From: Chthoniobacterales bacterium
GTDB lineage: Bacteria; Verrucomicrobiota; Verrucomicrobiia; Chthoniobacterales; UBA10450
Reading direction: 5' to 3'
Assembly: GCA_035274845.1 (NCBI GenBank)
Contig: DATENU010000024.1
Span: forward strand, 186,001-250,000
DNA length: 64,000 nucleotides
Positions 11,067 to 20,406 of this stretch are shown here, in pieces (within the stretch, counting starts at the first letter, position 1; the number at the start of each line of letters is the position of its first letter). Below the pieces are notes generated by a model. It was given only the letters and a program-made list of their open reading frames with translations. It was not told the DNA's origin and did not search any database. A program made the position numbers and the translations under genes.

Positions 11067-11810
11067 TTAGGCGGCCATCCGGTCTTCGACCACGCGGCCG
11101 TCGAACAGATGAATGGTGCGGTCCGCATGCTCCGCAAAACGGGTGTCGTGCGTGACCATGCAAATCGTCGCCCCACCGTCGTGCAGTTCCTTGAGCAGCG
11201 CCATCACCGCCTCGCCGTTGCGCGAATCGAGGTTACCCGTCGGTTCGTCCGCGAGGAGAATCGCCGGCTTGCCCGCGAGGGCGCGAGCGACTGCGACGCG
11301 CTGTTGCTGACCGCCCGAAAGCTGGCTGGGCAAATGCTTGGCGCGATGCCCCATGCCGACGCGCTCGAGAGCTTCGAGCACGAAACCCTTGCGGTCGCTG
11401 GAACCCATCCCGCGATAGGTCAGCGGCAATTCCACGTTCTCATAAACGGTGAGATCGCCGATCAGGTTGAAGCTTTGGAAAATGAATCCGATCTCGCGAT
11501 TCCGGATCCGGGCGCGGTCGGGAAACGAAAGGTTCGCCACCTCGGTCCCCTTGAGCGAGTAGCTGCCGCCGGACGGCGTGTCCAGCAATCCAAGAATGGA
11601 GAGCAGCGTTGATTTGCCGCAGCCCGACGGCCCGGCAATGGAGACATATTCGCCGGTCCGGATATCCAGGTGGATGCCCGAAAGCGCGTGGGTTTCCACT
11701 TCATCCGTCAGGAAGACTTTGGTGACGCCGTCGAGATGGATGAGTGTGTTGTTGCCGTTCCCGCCGGTGCTGCGGGCCGGTTGTTCGTTGATGGTTTCAG
11801 TTGAGGCCAT
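11067..11810 (-). CDS. ABC transporter ATP-binding protein (LolD/MacB type)
   Basis: A 247-residue nucleotide-binding subunit. It has Walker [10 protein letters not shown], the Q-loop region [10 protein letters not shown], signature [15 protein letters not shown], Walker [13 protein letters not shown] and the H-loop MVTHD. The combination of a short N-terminal extension and the PTGNLDS motif is that of the LolD/MacB/FtsE class, which drives mechanotransmission by FtsX-type permeases rather than substrate passage through the membrane domain. It lies 42 bases downstream of the adaptor gene and upstream of the permeases. It is the only ATPase of this type in the cluster. Confidence 0.95.
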   Translation of the reverse strand: MASTETINEQPARSTGGNGNNTLIHLDGVTKVFLTDEVETHALSGIHLDIRTGEYVSIAGPSGCGKSTLLSILGLLDTPSGGSYSLKGTEVANLSFPDRARIRNREIGFIFQSFNLIGDLTVYENVELPLTYRGMGSSDRKGFVLEALERVGMGHRAKHLPSQLSGGQQQRVAVARALAGKPAILLADEPTGNLDSRNGEAVMALLKELHDGGATICMVTHDTRFAEHADRTIHLFDGRVVEDRMAA

Positions 11811-11852
11811 GATGTTGGTTTGGGTCGTTAGCTGCGTTGTCGTGGTTAGTTA

Positions 11853-13181
11853 TCAGTTAAGGCGGATGCGCTCGTGAGCGTCCATTGAACTGGTGTCGGA
11901 AAGAATTACCTGATCGCCGGGCTCGAGCCCGTTGATGATCTCGATCGTGTTGACGGAGCTGCGGCCAAGCTTGACCGGCGTCCGAACCGCTTCGGAAGTG
12001 CCGGCGACGAGTTTGAAAATGCCAACCGTGTTGTTTTCCTGGCCGAAAGCCGGCCGGCCGACGTAGATCACATTATCTAGACGTTCCAGTTCGATCGTTC
12101 CGTCTACACTAAGATCGGGACGCGCCCCTTTTGGCAGCTCGCCGTCAATCGCCACGTCCACCGTTACCGTCCCCTGCTCTACCGCGGGGTCGACCCGGAT
12201 CACGTGTCCGGCTACGACGCCGTTGCGGGTGTCGATCGAGGCGACCTGGGCGTTCTGGATATCCTTCGCCTGTGTTTCGGCGATCTTGACCTGCGCCTTG
12301 AGTTTCGTCGGGTCTGCCACCCGGGCCAGGTTATCGCCCGGCTTGATCCGCTGGCCGACCTGCACCGGCAATTGCTGGAGAACGCCAGTCATGCCGGCTT
12401 TCACATGTAACTGCTGCACCTGGTCCATCTTCAGTTTCGCAAATTCCTTCGCCTGATCGACGGCCGCCTGTTTCGACGCGATCTGGGGCTCGATCGAGCT
12501 GCGCGAGAATTCGAGACGCTTGGTTTCGATCTTATCGCGGTTCTCGAGCTCCGCTTCCTTTACCTTCGAGGTCTTGTAAACGAGCTCGGAGACCAGGCCG
12601 TTTTTCGCGAGCTGATCGTTGGTTTGGCGCTCCATCTTCGCCTGTTCGTATTCGGAATGAACGCGCGCCGTGATCGATTCCTGGTCGAGCAGCTCCCGCT
12701 GCAGTGTTGCCCGCAACGTGGTCAACTCGGCCTCCACCGCTTTCGCTTTCGACTCGGCGTCGCCGGCCGCCTGTTCAAGCTCAGGACTCGTCAGTTCCAA
12801 AATCACGCTGTCCGGCGTGACGTCCGTGCCGGGCCAGATCACGATTTTCTCGACCCGGCCGTCGGTGTTCGCCGCGATCCAGCGAATATCGACCGGCACG
12901 AGCGTGCCGAGACCGCGGACCTGCCGGACCATCGGCCCGCGCTTCACCGTATCGATCCAGACGGTCGAGCGATCGATGCTCGGCACCGCCGGTTTCAGGC
13001 GGGAGAGAAGAAAAGTAACGACGATCAGTCCGAGGACGGAAGCCGCGATATAGATGATGCGTTTCTGCCGTTTCTTTTTCGCTACCCCGGCGCGTGGCAC
13101 ATCCATGGAATTGCTAGGCTGGGTGAAACCGGATGGCCGCACAATGGTGTTTTCGGCTTTGGCTCCTGAGGCTTGGGTCAT
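11853..13181 (-). CDS. HlyD/MacA-type membrane-fusion (adaptor) protein
   Basis: 442 residues. It has a cytoplasmic N-terminus rich in basic residues, one membrane helix (about 43-60), a split biotinyl-lipoyl domain, a long coiled-coil hairpin (about 130-260, rich in E, K and A), then beta-barrel and membrane-proximal domains. This is the architecture of periplasmic adaptors of tripartite exporters. It starts 14 bases after the small membrane-protein gene and precedes the ATPase gene, matching the macA-macB order of known systems. No outer-membrane TolC partner is encoded in the window. Confidence 0.92.
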   Translation of the reverse strand: MTQASGAKAENTIVRPSGFTQPSNSMDVPRAGVAKKKRQKRIIYIAASVLGLIVVTFLLSRLKPAVPSIDRSTVWIDTVKRGPMVRQVRGLGTLVPVDIRWIAANTDGRVEKIVIWPGTDVTPDSVILELTSPELEQAAGDAESKAKAVEAELTTLRATLQRELLDQESITARVHSEYEQAKMERQTNDQLAKNGLVSELVYKTSKVKEAELENRDKIETKRLEFSRSSIEPQIASKQAAVDQAKEFAKLKMDQVQQLHVKAGMTGVLQQLPVQVGQRIKPGDNLARVADPTKLKAQVKIAETQAKDIQNAQVASIDTRNGVVAGHVIRVDPAVEQGTVTVDVAIDGELPKGARPDLSVDGTIELERLDNVIYVGRPAFGQENNTVGIFKLVAGTSEAVRTPVKLGRSSVNTIEIINGLEPGDQVILSDTSSMDAHERIRLN

Positions 13182-13195
13182 GGTAATCTCCGCGG

Positions 13196-13474
13196 TTAGA
13201 GGGCCGCGACCGAACGAACGAGATGAACCAGCGCCATGGCGGTGTAAATCAGCGGCACGGCGACCGTCATCACGATTACGCCGAAGAACGCGGCCTCGGT
13301 GGCAAATATCGAGCGTGCTTCGTTCATAAAGTATTCGCGGCTGATGGCGCGAATGGAGGCACGGCGCGAATCGTAGCCGCGTCCGCGGCTCGGCATCGAG
13401 GAAACCTGATAACCGAAGTCAGTCTTCGGCATGCGGAGGCCATTGCGTTCGTTGAAATGATTTGTGGGTTTCAT
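13196..13474 (-). CDS. Small membrane protein of unknown function, first gene of the exporter operon
   Basis: 92 residues. The N-terminal half is basic and polar; the C-terminal half has one strong hydrophobic segment (about 61-82) containing FFGVIVMTVAVPLIYTAMAL. I do not recognise a family. It is the first gene after a consensus sigma-54 promoter (13550-13565) and lies 14 bases before the adaptor gene, so it is very likely real and co-expressed. An internal ATG would give a 43-residue form consisting mostly of the membrane helix. Confidence 0.7.
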   Translation of the reverse strand: MKPTNHFNERNGLRMPKTDFGYQVSSMPSRGRGYDSRRASIRAISREYFMNEARSIFATEAAFFGVIVMTVAVPLIYTAMALVHLVRSVAAL

Positions 13475-13549
13475 ATTCGTCCTGCTCTAGTGGGATGCGT
13501 CGTTGGGGCGACTTGGATTCAAGTTTTTGTGTGGTCGCCGCCCCCCTAT

Positions 13550-13565
13550 TGCAATGCCCGTGCCA
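13550..13565 (-). promoter_or_regulatory. Sigma-54 (-24/-12) promoter
   Basis: Read on the minus strand, TGGCACGGGCATTGCA matches the sigma-54 consensus exactly, with TGGCAC and TTGCA elements 5 bases apart. It lies 76 bases upstream of the ATG at 13474. The adjacent locus encodes an NtrC-type activator, the class of protein required to open such promoters. Regulation of the exporter operon by that activator is a strong inference. Confidence 0.9.
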
Positions 13566-13670
13566 CGAGGAAAAACAAAGTTATAAATGCCTTTTCCTAA
13601 AGTGGTTATGCAGACACACCAAAAACCGCTCTCCCCGGAAAAGCTTCGGTTGTGGGATTCCACTGTCCCG

Positions 13671-13810
13671 AATGTGGGACGGCGAAATCCTCATTTTCCT
13701 CGTGATCGTGCTCGTGCTCGTGATCGTGCTCGATCCCTCTCGATTTCGATCACGAGCAGGAGCACGAGCACGATTACGAAATGTCGCGGCGCACAGGCCG
13801 CTCCCACATT
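13671..13810. repeat. Inverted repeat element with GTGCTCGT-rich arms
   Basis: The outer ends AATGTGGGA and TCCCACATT are inverted. Inside, about 33-bp imperfect inverted arms built from GTGATCGTGCTC units (13700-13736 and 13747-13779) can fold into a long hairpin. It lies between the kinase stop and the sigma-54 promoter region. It could also touch the enhancer region of the promoter, but its resemblance to the element at 10943 favours a dispersed repeat. Confidence 0.7.
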
Positions 13811-15145
13811 CTATTTCGGCAGCCGAAGTAAGGCTTCACATCCCGGCCCTGCGCGATTAGCCAGCGTCAACGATCCCCCATGCGCTTCCGCGATCTGCCG
13901 GCTCAGCGCCAAACCGATTCCCGAGCCGCCCGGTTTCGTGGTGAAAAACGGCACGAACAAATTCGTCGGATTCATAATGCCCGGTCCGGTGTCGCGGACG
14001 AAAACTTCCACGCACTCCGCCAGGTCGCGCCATCCCGCCGTGACTGTGCCGGCGGTTTCGAGCGCAGCTTCCGCGGCGTTATGCAGCAGGTTGATGAGCA
14101 ATTGTTCCAATTGCGCCGCGTCAGCCTCGACCATCACTTCTGCCCCCTCCACGACACGAACGGCGATCCGCGTTTCCAGGCTGGCCACCCGCTTCACCAG
14201 CTCCCCGAGATTGACCGGCTCCTTCAACGGAGAGGGCAGTCGCGCCAGCCGCGCATACGCTTGCATGAATCGGCTGAGCGATTCGGCGCGAGTCGCGATA
14301 ATGTTCAAACCGCTGCGCGCATCGTCGCGCCAGTCCGCTGGCGGCGGGTCGCGGCGAATGAGGGTCTCGAGGCTGCCGGCGATCGATTTGATCGGCGCCA
14401 GCGAATTGTTCATTTCGTGGCCGATCACGCGGACGAGGCGCTGCCACGCGTTGCGTTCTTCCTCGCGCAGGGTCCGGCTCAGGTCGGTCAGCACCAGTAG
14501 TTCGTGCGGCAAACCACGTTCGCGAAAGGAGCTGCGCTTGACGCCCCAGCGCCCGGCGCCGCCGGGAAAGGTCAGGGTAAGCGGCGCGTCCTGGTCGGCA
14601 TCCAGGCAGACTTCCAACCCTAGATCTTTCGATCGGCGGCCGAGCAGCTTGTCCATCGGATGGCCTAACAAATCTTCGCCCGCCCGGTTTACCAGGCGGA
14701 GCCGGCGATCGGGATCGAAAGTGAAAACCGCCACGTCGATCTCCGCCATGATGGTGCGAAGCAGCGCGGTCGCCTCGAACGCGCCCAGCCGCTGTAAACG
14801 CAGGGTCTCGCCAAGCGCGTTGATTTCCATGAGCGCTTCGCCGAGCGCGTCATCGGCCCGGGCACCGCGGGCCCGGATGGAATAGTCACCCTCACGGAGC
14901 GCCGCCAGGAGATTGGTCATCGTCTGCAAAGGCCGAACGATGTGTTCCCGCGCATTCATGATGAAAGTCAGCGCGGCCCCGGCGATGAAAAGCGTCAGGG
15001 TCCATTGCACCTTGGCGGTGTGATCGCCGAACCAGAGAAGAATCAAGGCCACGATCGCGGCCGGAGCCGCCGCGCCAAGCGTAAGCCAGGTCAGCCGGCC
15101 CTCGTGCGTGAGGCGGTGCCGCAGCTTCTTGATCGTTTTCTTCAT
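13811..15145 (-). CDS. NtrY-like sensor histidine kinase
   Basis: 444 residues. It has two membrane helices (about 20-40 and 46-66), a HAMP-like linker, a PAS-type sensor region (about 125-225), a HisKA domain with the phospho-acceptor in IGHEMNNS (His243), and a HATPase domain with an N-box asparagine near 356, DTGPGI and GSGIGLALS. The sequence around the histidine is typical of NtrY/NtrB kinases that partner NtrC-type regulators. The gene follows the regulator gene by 36 bases on the same strand, so the two form an operon. The first 66 residues leave almost no periplasmic loop, so the signal may be intramembrane or cytoplasmic. Confidence 0.92.
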   Translation of the reverse strand: MKKTIKKLRHRLTHEGRLTWLTLGAAAPAAIVALILLWFGDHTAKVQWTLTLFIAGAALTFIMNAREHIVRPLQTMTNLLAALREGDYSIRARGARADDALGEALMEINALGETLRLQRLGAFEATALLRTIMAEIDVAVFTFDPDRRLRLVNRAGEDLLGHPMDKLLGRRSKDLGLEVCLDADQDAPLTLTFPGGAGRWGVKRSSFRERGLPHELLVLTDLSRTLREEERNAWQRLVRVIGHEMNNSLAPIKSIAGSLETLIRRDPPPADWRDDARSGLNIIATRAESLSRFMQAYARLARLPSPLKEPVNLGELVKRVASLETRIAVRVVEGAEVMVEADAAQLEQLLINLLHNAAEAALETAGTVTAGWRDLAECVEVFVRDTGPGIMNPTNLFVPFFTTKPGGSGIGLALSRQIAEAHGGSLTLANRAGPGCEALLRLPK

Positions 15146-15181
15146 CTGCGCGCGAAGCAGCCGGGGCCACTACCGCTACGC

Positions 15182-16528
15182 CTAAAGACCATACTGTTGC
15201 AAGCGCCGATAAAACGCGCTCCTGCTCAGGCCCAGCGCTTCCGCCGCTTTCCGCGCGTTGCCGTCGAAACGCGAGAGCGCTTTTTTGATCAGGAAAGATT
15301 CCACTTCCTCCAGGCTCATGTCTTCCAGACGCGGCGTGTCTGAAATTCCACTTGTTAGGCCAAGATCGTTCGCTTTCACTTGCTGGCCCTGCGTCATCAG
15401 GACGGCGCGCTCGATGACGTGATCCAGCTCCCGGACGTTGCCCGGAAAGTGGTGCTGCATCAGAACGTCGCGCGCTTTTTCTTCGAAACCGGTCAGCGTT
15501 TTCCGATATCGCTTTGCGTGTTGGCGGAGAAAATTGTTGGCCAGCGGCATGATGTCTTCCCGCCGCTCCCGCAACGGCGGCAGTGCGATTTCGATCGTAT
15601 TCAGCCGGAAGAGCAGGTCCTGGCGGAAACGTCCCTGGGCTACTTCCTCATGCGGATTCGCATTCGTTGCCGAGATGATCCGCACGTTCGCCTTCAACGT
15701 TTTCGAAGAACCCACTCGCTCGAACTCGCCGGTCTCGATCACCCGCAGCAGCTTCGCTTGCTGGTTCATCGGCACGTTCGCGATCTCATCCATGAAGAGC
15801 GTGCTCTCGTCCGCCAGCTCGAAGCGTCCCGCCCGGTCCGTCTTCGCGTCGGTAAACGCCCCTTTTACGTGCCCGAAAAGTTCGCTCTCGAAAATTCCCT
15901 CCGACAACCCGCCCATGTTCACCGTGATCATGGTGTGCGAGGCGCGGTTCGACAGGGCGTGGATCGCCCGCGCCACCAGTCCCTTGCCCGTCCCGTTTTC
16001 CCCCGTGATGAGCACGTTCGCGTCCGACGGCGCCACCCGCGAAATAATCTCCAGCACCGGCCGCATCCGGGGCGATTCCGCGATGATGTTCGGCGCGTTG
16101 CCGCGCAACAATTGATTCGCGGCCTCGAGCCGTCGTCCTTTCCGCAACGCTCCCGCCAGCTCGATTTGCGTCCGCACCACCGCCATCAGACGATCGTTGT
16201 CCCACGGTTTCGGAATGAAATCGCGCGCGCCGCGCTTCATCGCTTCCACCGCCAGATCGATTGTCGCCCACGCCGTCATCACCACGATCGGCAGCGTATT
16301 ATCGAGCGCCTGGATTTTCGGGATCACCTCCAGCCCCTCCTGCCCCGAGGTCGTGTCCCGGGTGTAATTCAGGTCCATGATCAGGAGCGCGTAATCCTTC
16401 TTCTCCAGCGCCTGAAAAATCCCCGCGAGCGACGTCACCGCCTCCGTCTGGTGCCCCTCCCCCTTGAGCAAAATGCGCAATGCCTCCAGGACATCGTTCT
16501 GGTCATCCGCAATCAGAATCCTGCTCAT
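15182..16528 (-). CDS. NtrC-family sigma-54-dependent response regulator
   Basis: 448 residues. A receiver domain (1-120) carries the phosphorylation site Asp52 in LLIMDLNY. The AAA+ domain (about 145-380) has Walker A GENGTGKG (176-183) and the sigma-54 contact loop as GAFTDA (223-228), a variant of GAFTGA that I know from many regulators of this type. A Fis-type helix-turn-helix occupies the last 25 residues (ARKAAEALGLSRSAFYRRL). It is upstream of its kinase gene. The likely target is the sigma-54 promoter at 13550-13565 that drives the exporter operon. Its first codons are duplicated in degraded form at 24121-24178. Confidence 0.95.
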   Translation of the reverse strand: MSRILIADDQNDVLEALRILLKGEGHQTEAVTSLAGIFQALEKKDYALLIMDLNYTRDTTSGQEGLEVIPKIQALDNTLPIVVMTAWATIDLAVEAMKRGARDFIPKPWDNDRLMAVVRTQIELAGALRKGRRLEAANQLLRGNAPNIIAESPRMRPVLEIISRVAPSDANVLITGENGTGKGLVARAIHALSNRASHTMITVNMGGLSEGIFESELFGHVKGAFTDAKTDRAGRFELADESTLFMDEIANVPMNQQAKLLRVIETGEFERVGSSKTLKANVRIISATNANPHEEVAQGRFRQDLLFRLNTIEIALPPLRERREDIMPLANNFLRQHAKRYRKTLTGFEEKARDVLMQHHFPGNVRELDHVIERAVLMTQGQQVKANDLGLTSGISDTPRLEDMSLEEVESFLIKKALSRFDGNARKAAEALGLSRSAFYRRLQQYGL

Positions 16529-16567
16529 CCGCTAAACGATGAACCGCGTTTCTGGTGTGCTGTCAAT
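16509..16567 (-). repeat. ntrC 5' end, left copy of an imperfect direct repeat
   Basis: These 59 bases cover the first codons of the regulator gene and its upstream leader. They recur at 24121-24178 with about seven differences. The 7.5 kb between the two copies holds toxin, nuclease and broken genes, so the pair marks the borders of an inserted or rearranged block. Confidence 0.8.
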
Positions 16568-16626
16568 TCCGGTGGCGTGAGGCGCAGCCTTTTACGCCGT
16601 TTACGCCAGGATCCGATTGTGAAATA

Positions 16627-16830
16627 ATGTCCTCTGTGAGCACGCGCGAGTTAATCGAGAAAGAGATCTCTACCTTGCCCGAGAATTTGCAGCGCAAGGT
16701 CTATGATTTCGCTGTGCGTCTCAAGAAGAGCCGAGGCGACGAATCGCTCAAAGGGGCAGAATTCAGCGAATCTGTTCTATCCCGTAATTGGAACTCCCCA
16801 GACGAGGATGCCGCGTGGGCAAACCTGTAG
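16627..16830 (+). CDS. Small antitoxin-like protein (DUF2281/VapB-type)
   Basis: 67 residues. The sequence TLPENLQRKVYDFAVRLKK resembles the DUF2281-type antitoxins, in which a short helical region built around LPE..Q.EV.DFV binds the toxin. The tail is acidic and ends WANL. ATG at 16627 was chosen over an upstream in-frame start because the family begins near the ELIEKEI helix. The stop overlaps the toxin start by 16 bases, the usual coupling of such pairs. Family assignment rests on pattern recognition. Confidence 0.75.
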   Translation: MSSVSTRELIEKEISTLPENLQRKVYDFAVRLKKSRGDESLKGAEFSESVLSRNWNSPDEDAAWANL

Positions 16831-17147
16831 CCGGAGAAGCCGTCGTATTTCCGTTTCGGCAAACGGACTTGAAAGCGGGCAAACGCACGCCTGCATTAGT
16901 GCTTGTCGATCTTCCGGGCGACGACGTGATTCTCTTTGCCAGGTCACGAAGCCGCGCCAGATCTGATGGATCGTCAGTCGCATTGGACCCTGCCGACTTC
17001 GGACGTGGAAAGCTCAATCAAACGAGCTCTATCCGTCCCCAACGGCTGTTCACCGTCGAGCAAAGCATGATTGTGTATTCAGCCGGGAAGGTGAAGGGAA
17101 CAAAGCTCGCTGAAGTTCTGGCGAACGTGCAAACGCTGTTCGCATAA
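16815..17147 (+). CDS. PemK/MazF-like toxin
   Basis: 110 residues from a GTG start at 16815, inside the end of the antitoxin gene. The order of features fits the PemK/MazF endoribonuclease fold: GEAVVFPFRQTDLKAGKRTPALVL near the start, then DDVIL, then GKLNQTSSIRPQRLFTVEQSMI. Homologues usually read ILCQITS after the DDVIL strand; here it is ILFARSRSRARSD, so this core strand may be changed. The final helix (KLAEVLANVQTLF) is typical. The role is translation inhibition by mRNA cleavage, neutralised by the upstream protein. Confidence 0.82.
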   Translation: MGKPVAGEAVVFPFRQTDLKAGKRTPALVLVDLPGDDVILFARSRSRARSDGSSVALDPADFGRGKLNQTSSIRPQRLFTVEQSMIVYSAGKVKGTKLAEVLANVQTLFA

Positions 17148-17159
17148 AACGACTCCACG

Positions 17160-20100
17160 ATGCCTGCGACCGAAAACCAGCGCCTCGCTTTCCGCGATAA
17201 GTTTAGAAGCCTTCACTACGAGGCTTTCCAGTCGTGGTTCGAAGAACTTATGCGGGCGGTCCATTCGGTGGGGGACTTTCAAGCCGTGCGAAAAACGCAG
17301 GGCGACGGTGGACTCGACGGCTTCGTCATCAGTTCACAAATGGTTTACGCCGTTTATGCTCCGGCCCGGAGAAAAGAAGACCGAGACTCTGAGACTGCGG
17401 CAAAGATACGGACAGATTTTGAGAAGGCTGCCACGACACTAGCAGGCAGACTGAAAACTTGGGTATTCGTCCACAATCATCCTGAGGGCAAACTCGGAAA
17501 GCGATCGACAACCGCGGTGGCCGAGCTCAGACGCCTGCATCCTCCTATCGGGATCAGCGTGCTCGGCATTAACGAGCTGTGGGAAAAGCTGGCAGAGCTG
17601 CCGGCCGACAGACTCAGGCAATTATTTGGCGAATTTCCTCAGTCAGAACCCCGCTGGCGTTCGCCGGATCCAGAAATCCCTGCGCGCATCAAGAAGCTAT
17701 TAGACGCGGCAAAAGCCCTTGCGGACGCGGATCGCTTTACCGAGGCGATTCCAATTCTTAAAAAGGCATTAAGTGCTGCGATTCGCTCGAAGCACGAATT
17801 GGCTGAAGCCAAAATTCGAATCCGGATTGGCCACGCCCTATTTGAAGGACGTGAGGACTACGCGGGAGCGCAAGAGCATTTCCGCAGGGTTCTCGAATTG
17901 GCCGGAGAATCACCGTCTACAATACGCCACGCCGCGCTGCACGGTCTTGCTGACATGCTGCTGTGGGCTGGAAAATTGGACGAGGCAGAGGCGGTCATTC
18001 ACAACTCGTTAGAAATCGCAAAAGTACTCGGTGACCAGGATGCTGCCGCGCGTTCACTCATTTCACTTGCCCTATTGGAACGGAGTCTTGGCCGCGCCGA
18101 AACAGCAGAGACGCATCTGGGCGATGCCATTCGGACTTTTCACCAATTCGCGCTGACGTTGAAGGGCGAGAAGCGTCAAAAAAACGCCCATGTGCTTGCG
18201 GTATGCTATCAAAACAAAGCCCAACTCAAACGCGACGATGGCAAGTTAGAGGAAGCTCTTGCGCTCTACGCCAAGGTGGAAGAACTCCACCGCGAGTCAG
18301 GTGACAGACTGAACTCCGGCAAGCTTCATCTCCTCACCGGGAGGCTTTATTGCGCAAACGCTGACGCGGAGTCTGGATTTCAGAGTTTCAAGAGGGCGAT
18401 GGAAATGTTCTTGGAACTGAACAACACACTCTGGATAGCGCGAACCACAGCATCGGTCGCACGACTGTTTGCTCAACACGAACGCTGGGAAGAAGCTGCG
18501 AAAGCTGCTCTTGCAGCGAAAAATGGGTTCGAAGAGGCGAATGCAGGAGAGGAGCTTGTGGAGAGTCTCTTGTTCGCCGCAGACGTCTTCGCTCAATTAG
18601 TCAAAGCGGGATTCCGCGAAAACGTCCGAAAGCAAATTTACGATCTCTGCAAGAGCGCGCCGGAGGCACTAAAGGCTCAAGTGGCTGCAAAAATCACAGG
18701 TCAGATGGACCGAGTTCATGCCGAGATCGATGAGAAGGTGCGAACAGATGAGGCAATCGGTGGTTTTATAAGCGACGCACGGACGCTGGCCGAAAAGGAG
18801 GGACTTCATGAGGAACTGGCCGAATGTCTTCTAGCGGAGATCCGCCTGCTGACTCGAAAAGAGGACAAGGAGCAGCGGCAACAAATTTTGGAGGCTGCAA
18901 TCGCGGTTCTGAAAAAGGCTCTCGACGCGACTAGCGTACCGAAACGTCGTGGTCACCTCATGGGAGAACTCAGTGCGCTTTTTCGCAGGCTTGGAAGCAG
19001 AAGGGAATCCATGTTATGGCTTCGGCGCGCTGGCGAAATCTTTGAGCAATCAGGTGATGTTTTCGGGTTGGCCAACTTTCACGGCTCGCTGGCCGAGCTA
19101 CATAGAGAAAATGGAAGCTTGGAAGATGAAATCGCTGCCCACAAGAGGGTCCTCGAACTGACTGAAGGCAGGTCATTTCACCACCTCGCCGCTGGGACCC
19201 GGATTAACCTTGCTGCTTCATTGCGATTTAGTGGCGACTTTGACAACGCACTGGCGCTTCTCGCGGAGGCGGAAGCGATCTGCGAGCGGCATCGAATTAA
19301 AGATTTCATCCCGGCGATTGCCAGAAACCGGAGCGATATAGAGACAGAACAGAGAGCTGGGCAAGCGGCGGCGCATACGCTCCCGCAAATGCTTTGCAGT
19401 CTTCAGCAGTTAGTGCGGTACAAACCGGAGAATACTGTCGCTTACTTGGCGTTTTGGTATTTCGCTTGGAAGACTGAACTCATGGCCGTCCTTCGTGCGG
19501 GGCCCGGGATTTCGCTCATGCTTGTCACGGATGACGTGTCGCAGTTTATGGAATTTGCGGCGAAGTTCAGCAACCTCGCTGACCATTTCTTGATGGCGAC
19601 GACTCGAAAACCCACTGTGGCGGCAGAGGAGCAGGTTCTCCCAATACCGCCAGCTTGGCGGTTTCCTGCAAGTTTTCCATTTCTAGGAATTCGGCAGGTC
19701 AAAGCACAGTCAACCGAAGAAGAACCGAACGCGCAAGCAGAGGTAGATGCCGGACCGCCAACCGTCCGATTGTCTGGCCCGGCAACGATGCTGCCGCCAT
19801 ACATGTTTGTGTCTGTTCCGTCCAAAGTACCCGGAGAAGGGCACGTGTCCGCGCTTAGCGTTCCTCGTCTGCCGCAGGAAGCAATTGACCTCATGACTCG
19901 CCGTCCAATTAGGGAGCTGGTTCGCCGCCGGGCCCTTTGGTTTCCGTCGCCGCGATTCGATTCAAAGGATGTCTTCCTGACCGATTTACGTGTCGCTCAC
20001 GAGCGCGACGTGTTCCCCGTTTATTATAATCGCCTCCCGAGTTCCGACGCAGTGACCGCGATCGCGGCGGTAGCGATTCCGATTCCTGCCTCAGTCTTGA

Positions 20101-20345
20101 AAACCGGCGGGCACAAACTGGCCGACAAATGGAAGCGTGCGCTTTTGAAAATCACACGACTCGGAAAGGACGAGGCACGGATGGCCCTTCTCGACCTTCC
20201 CGATGCGTTATCTAATGATACTGGCAGCGAGGCTGCATCACTTCTCGAGGTCCATCTCTTCGAGTTCACTGAAATTGCTCGCAAAGTGATTCGTCCGGCG
20301 ATTCTAGTCCGCGGGAGAATGGTGTCGCCCCAGCCTAAGAGTTGA
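17160..20345 (+). CDS. Large TPR protein with N-terminal nuclease-like domain
   Basis: 1061 residues. The first 150 or so contain QGDGGLDGFVISSQMVYAVYAP, which resembles the restriction-endonuclease-like domains with a G-D/G-x-D-G-(F/Y) motif found in bacterial conflict proteins. The usual lysine of the (D/E)xK motif is not obvious (AVY at about 64-66), so activity is uncertain. Residues about 180-720 are repetitive alpha-helical TPR-like units with A-x-x-x-Y/F spacing. The last 300 are not recognised. It follows the toxin gene by 12 bases on the same strand and converges with the HEPN gene. The block context suggests a defence role; that is inference. Confidence 0.75.
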   Translation: MPATENQRLAFRDKFRSLHYEAFQSWFEELMRAVHSVGDFQAVRKTQGDGGLDGFVISSQMVYAVYAPARRKEDRDSETAAKIRTDFEKAATTLAGRLKTWVFVHNHPEGKLGKRSTTAVAELRRLHPPIGISVLGINELWEKLAELPADRLRQLFGEFPQSEPRWRSPDPEIPARIKKLLDAAKALADADRFTEAIPILKKALSAAIRSKHELAEAKIRIRIGHALFEGREDYAGAQEHFRRVLELAGESPSTIRHAALHGLADMLLWAGKLDEAEAVIHNSLEIAKVLGDQDAAARSLISLALLERSLGRAETAETHLGDAIRTFHQFALTLKGEKRQKNAHVLAVCYQNKAQLKRDDGKLEEALALYAKVEELHRESGDRLNSGKLHLLTGRLYCANADAESGFQSFKRAMEMFLELNNTLWIARTTASVARLFAQHERWEEAAKAALAAKNGFEEANAGEELVESLLFAADVFAQLVKAGFRENVRKQIYDLCKSAPEALKAQVAAKITGQMDRVHAEIDEKVRTDEAIGGFISDARTLAEKEGLHEELAECLLAEIRLLTRKEDKEQRQQILEAAIAVLKKALDATSVPKRRGHLMGELSALFRRLGSRRESMLWLRRAGEIFEQSGDVFGLANFHGSLAELHRENGSLEDEIAAHKRVLELTEGRSFHHLAAGTRINLAASLRFSGDFDNALALLAEAEAICERHRIKDFIPAIARNRSDIETEQRAGQAAAHTLPQMLCSLQQLVRYKPENTVAYLAFWYFAWKTELMAVLRAGPGISLMLVTDDVSQFMEFAAKFSNLADHFLMATTRKPTVAAEEQVLPIPPAWRFPASFPFLGIRQVKAQSTEEEPNAQAEVDAGPPTVRLSGPATMLPPYMFVSVPSKVPGEGHVSALSVPRLPQEAIDLMTRRPIRELVRRRALWFPSPRFDSKDVFLTDLRVAHERDVFPVYYNRLPSSDAVTAIAAVAIPIPASVLKTGGHKLADKWKRALLKITRLGKDEARMALLDLPDALSNDTGSEAASLLEVHLFEFTEIARKVIRPAILVRGRMVSPQPKS

Positions 20346-20406
20346 AGATCACAGTTTCCAAAATCGAATGCGACTTTGTCGGGCCATGGCTGATTCAACC
20401 GCGCTC

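Noticed and set aside
13690-13780. CRISPR-like array from GTGCTCGT units
   Set aside because: The units are adjacent and inverted around a centre with no spacers, so this is a hairpin repeat.
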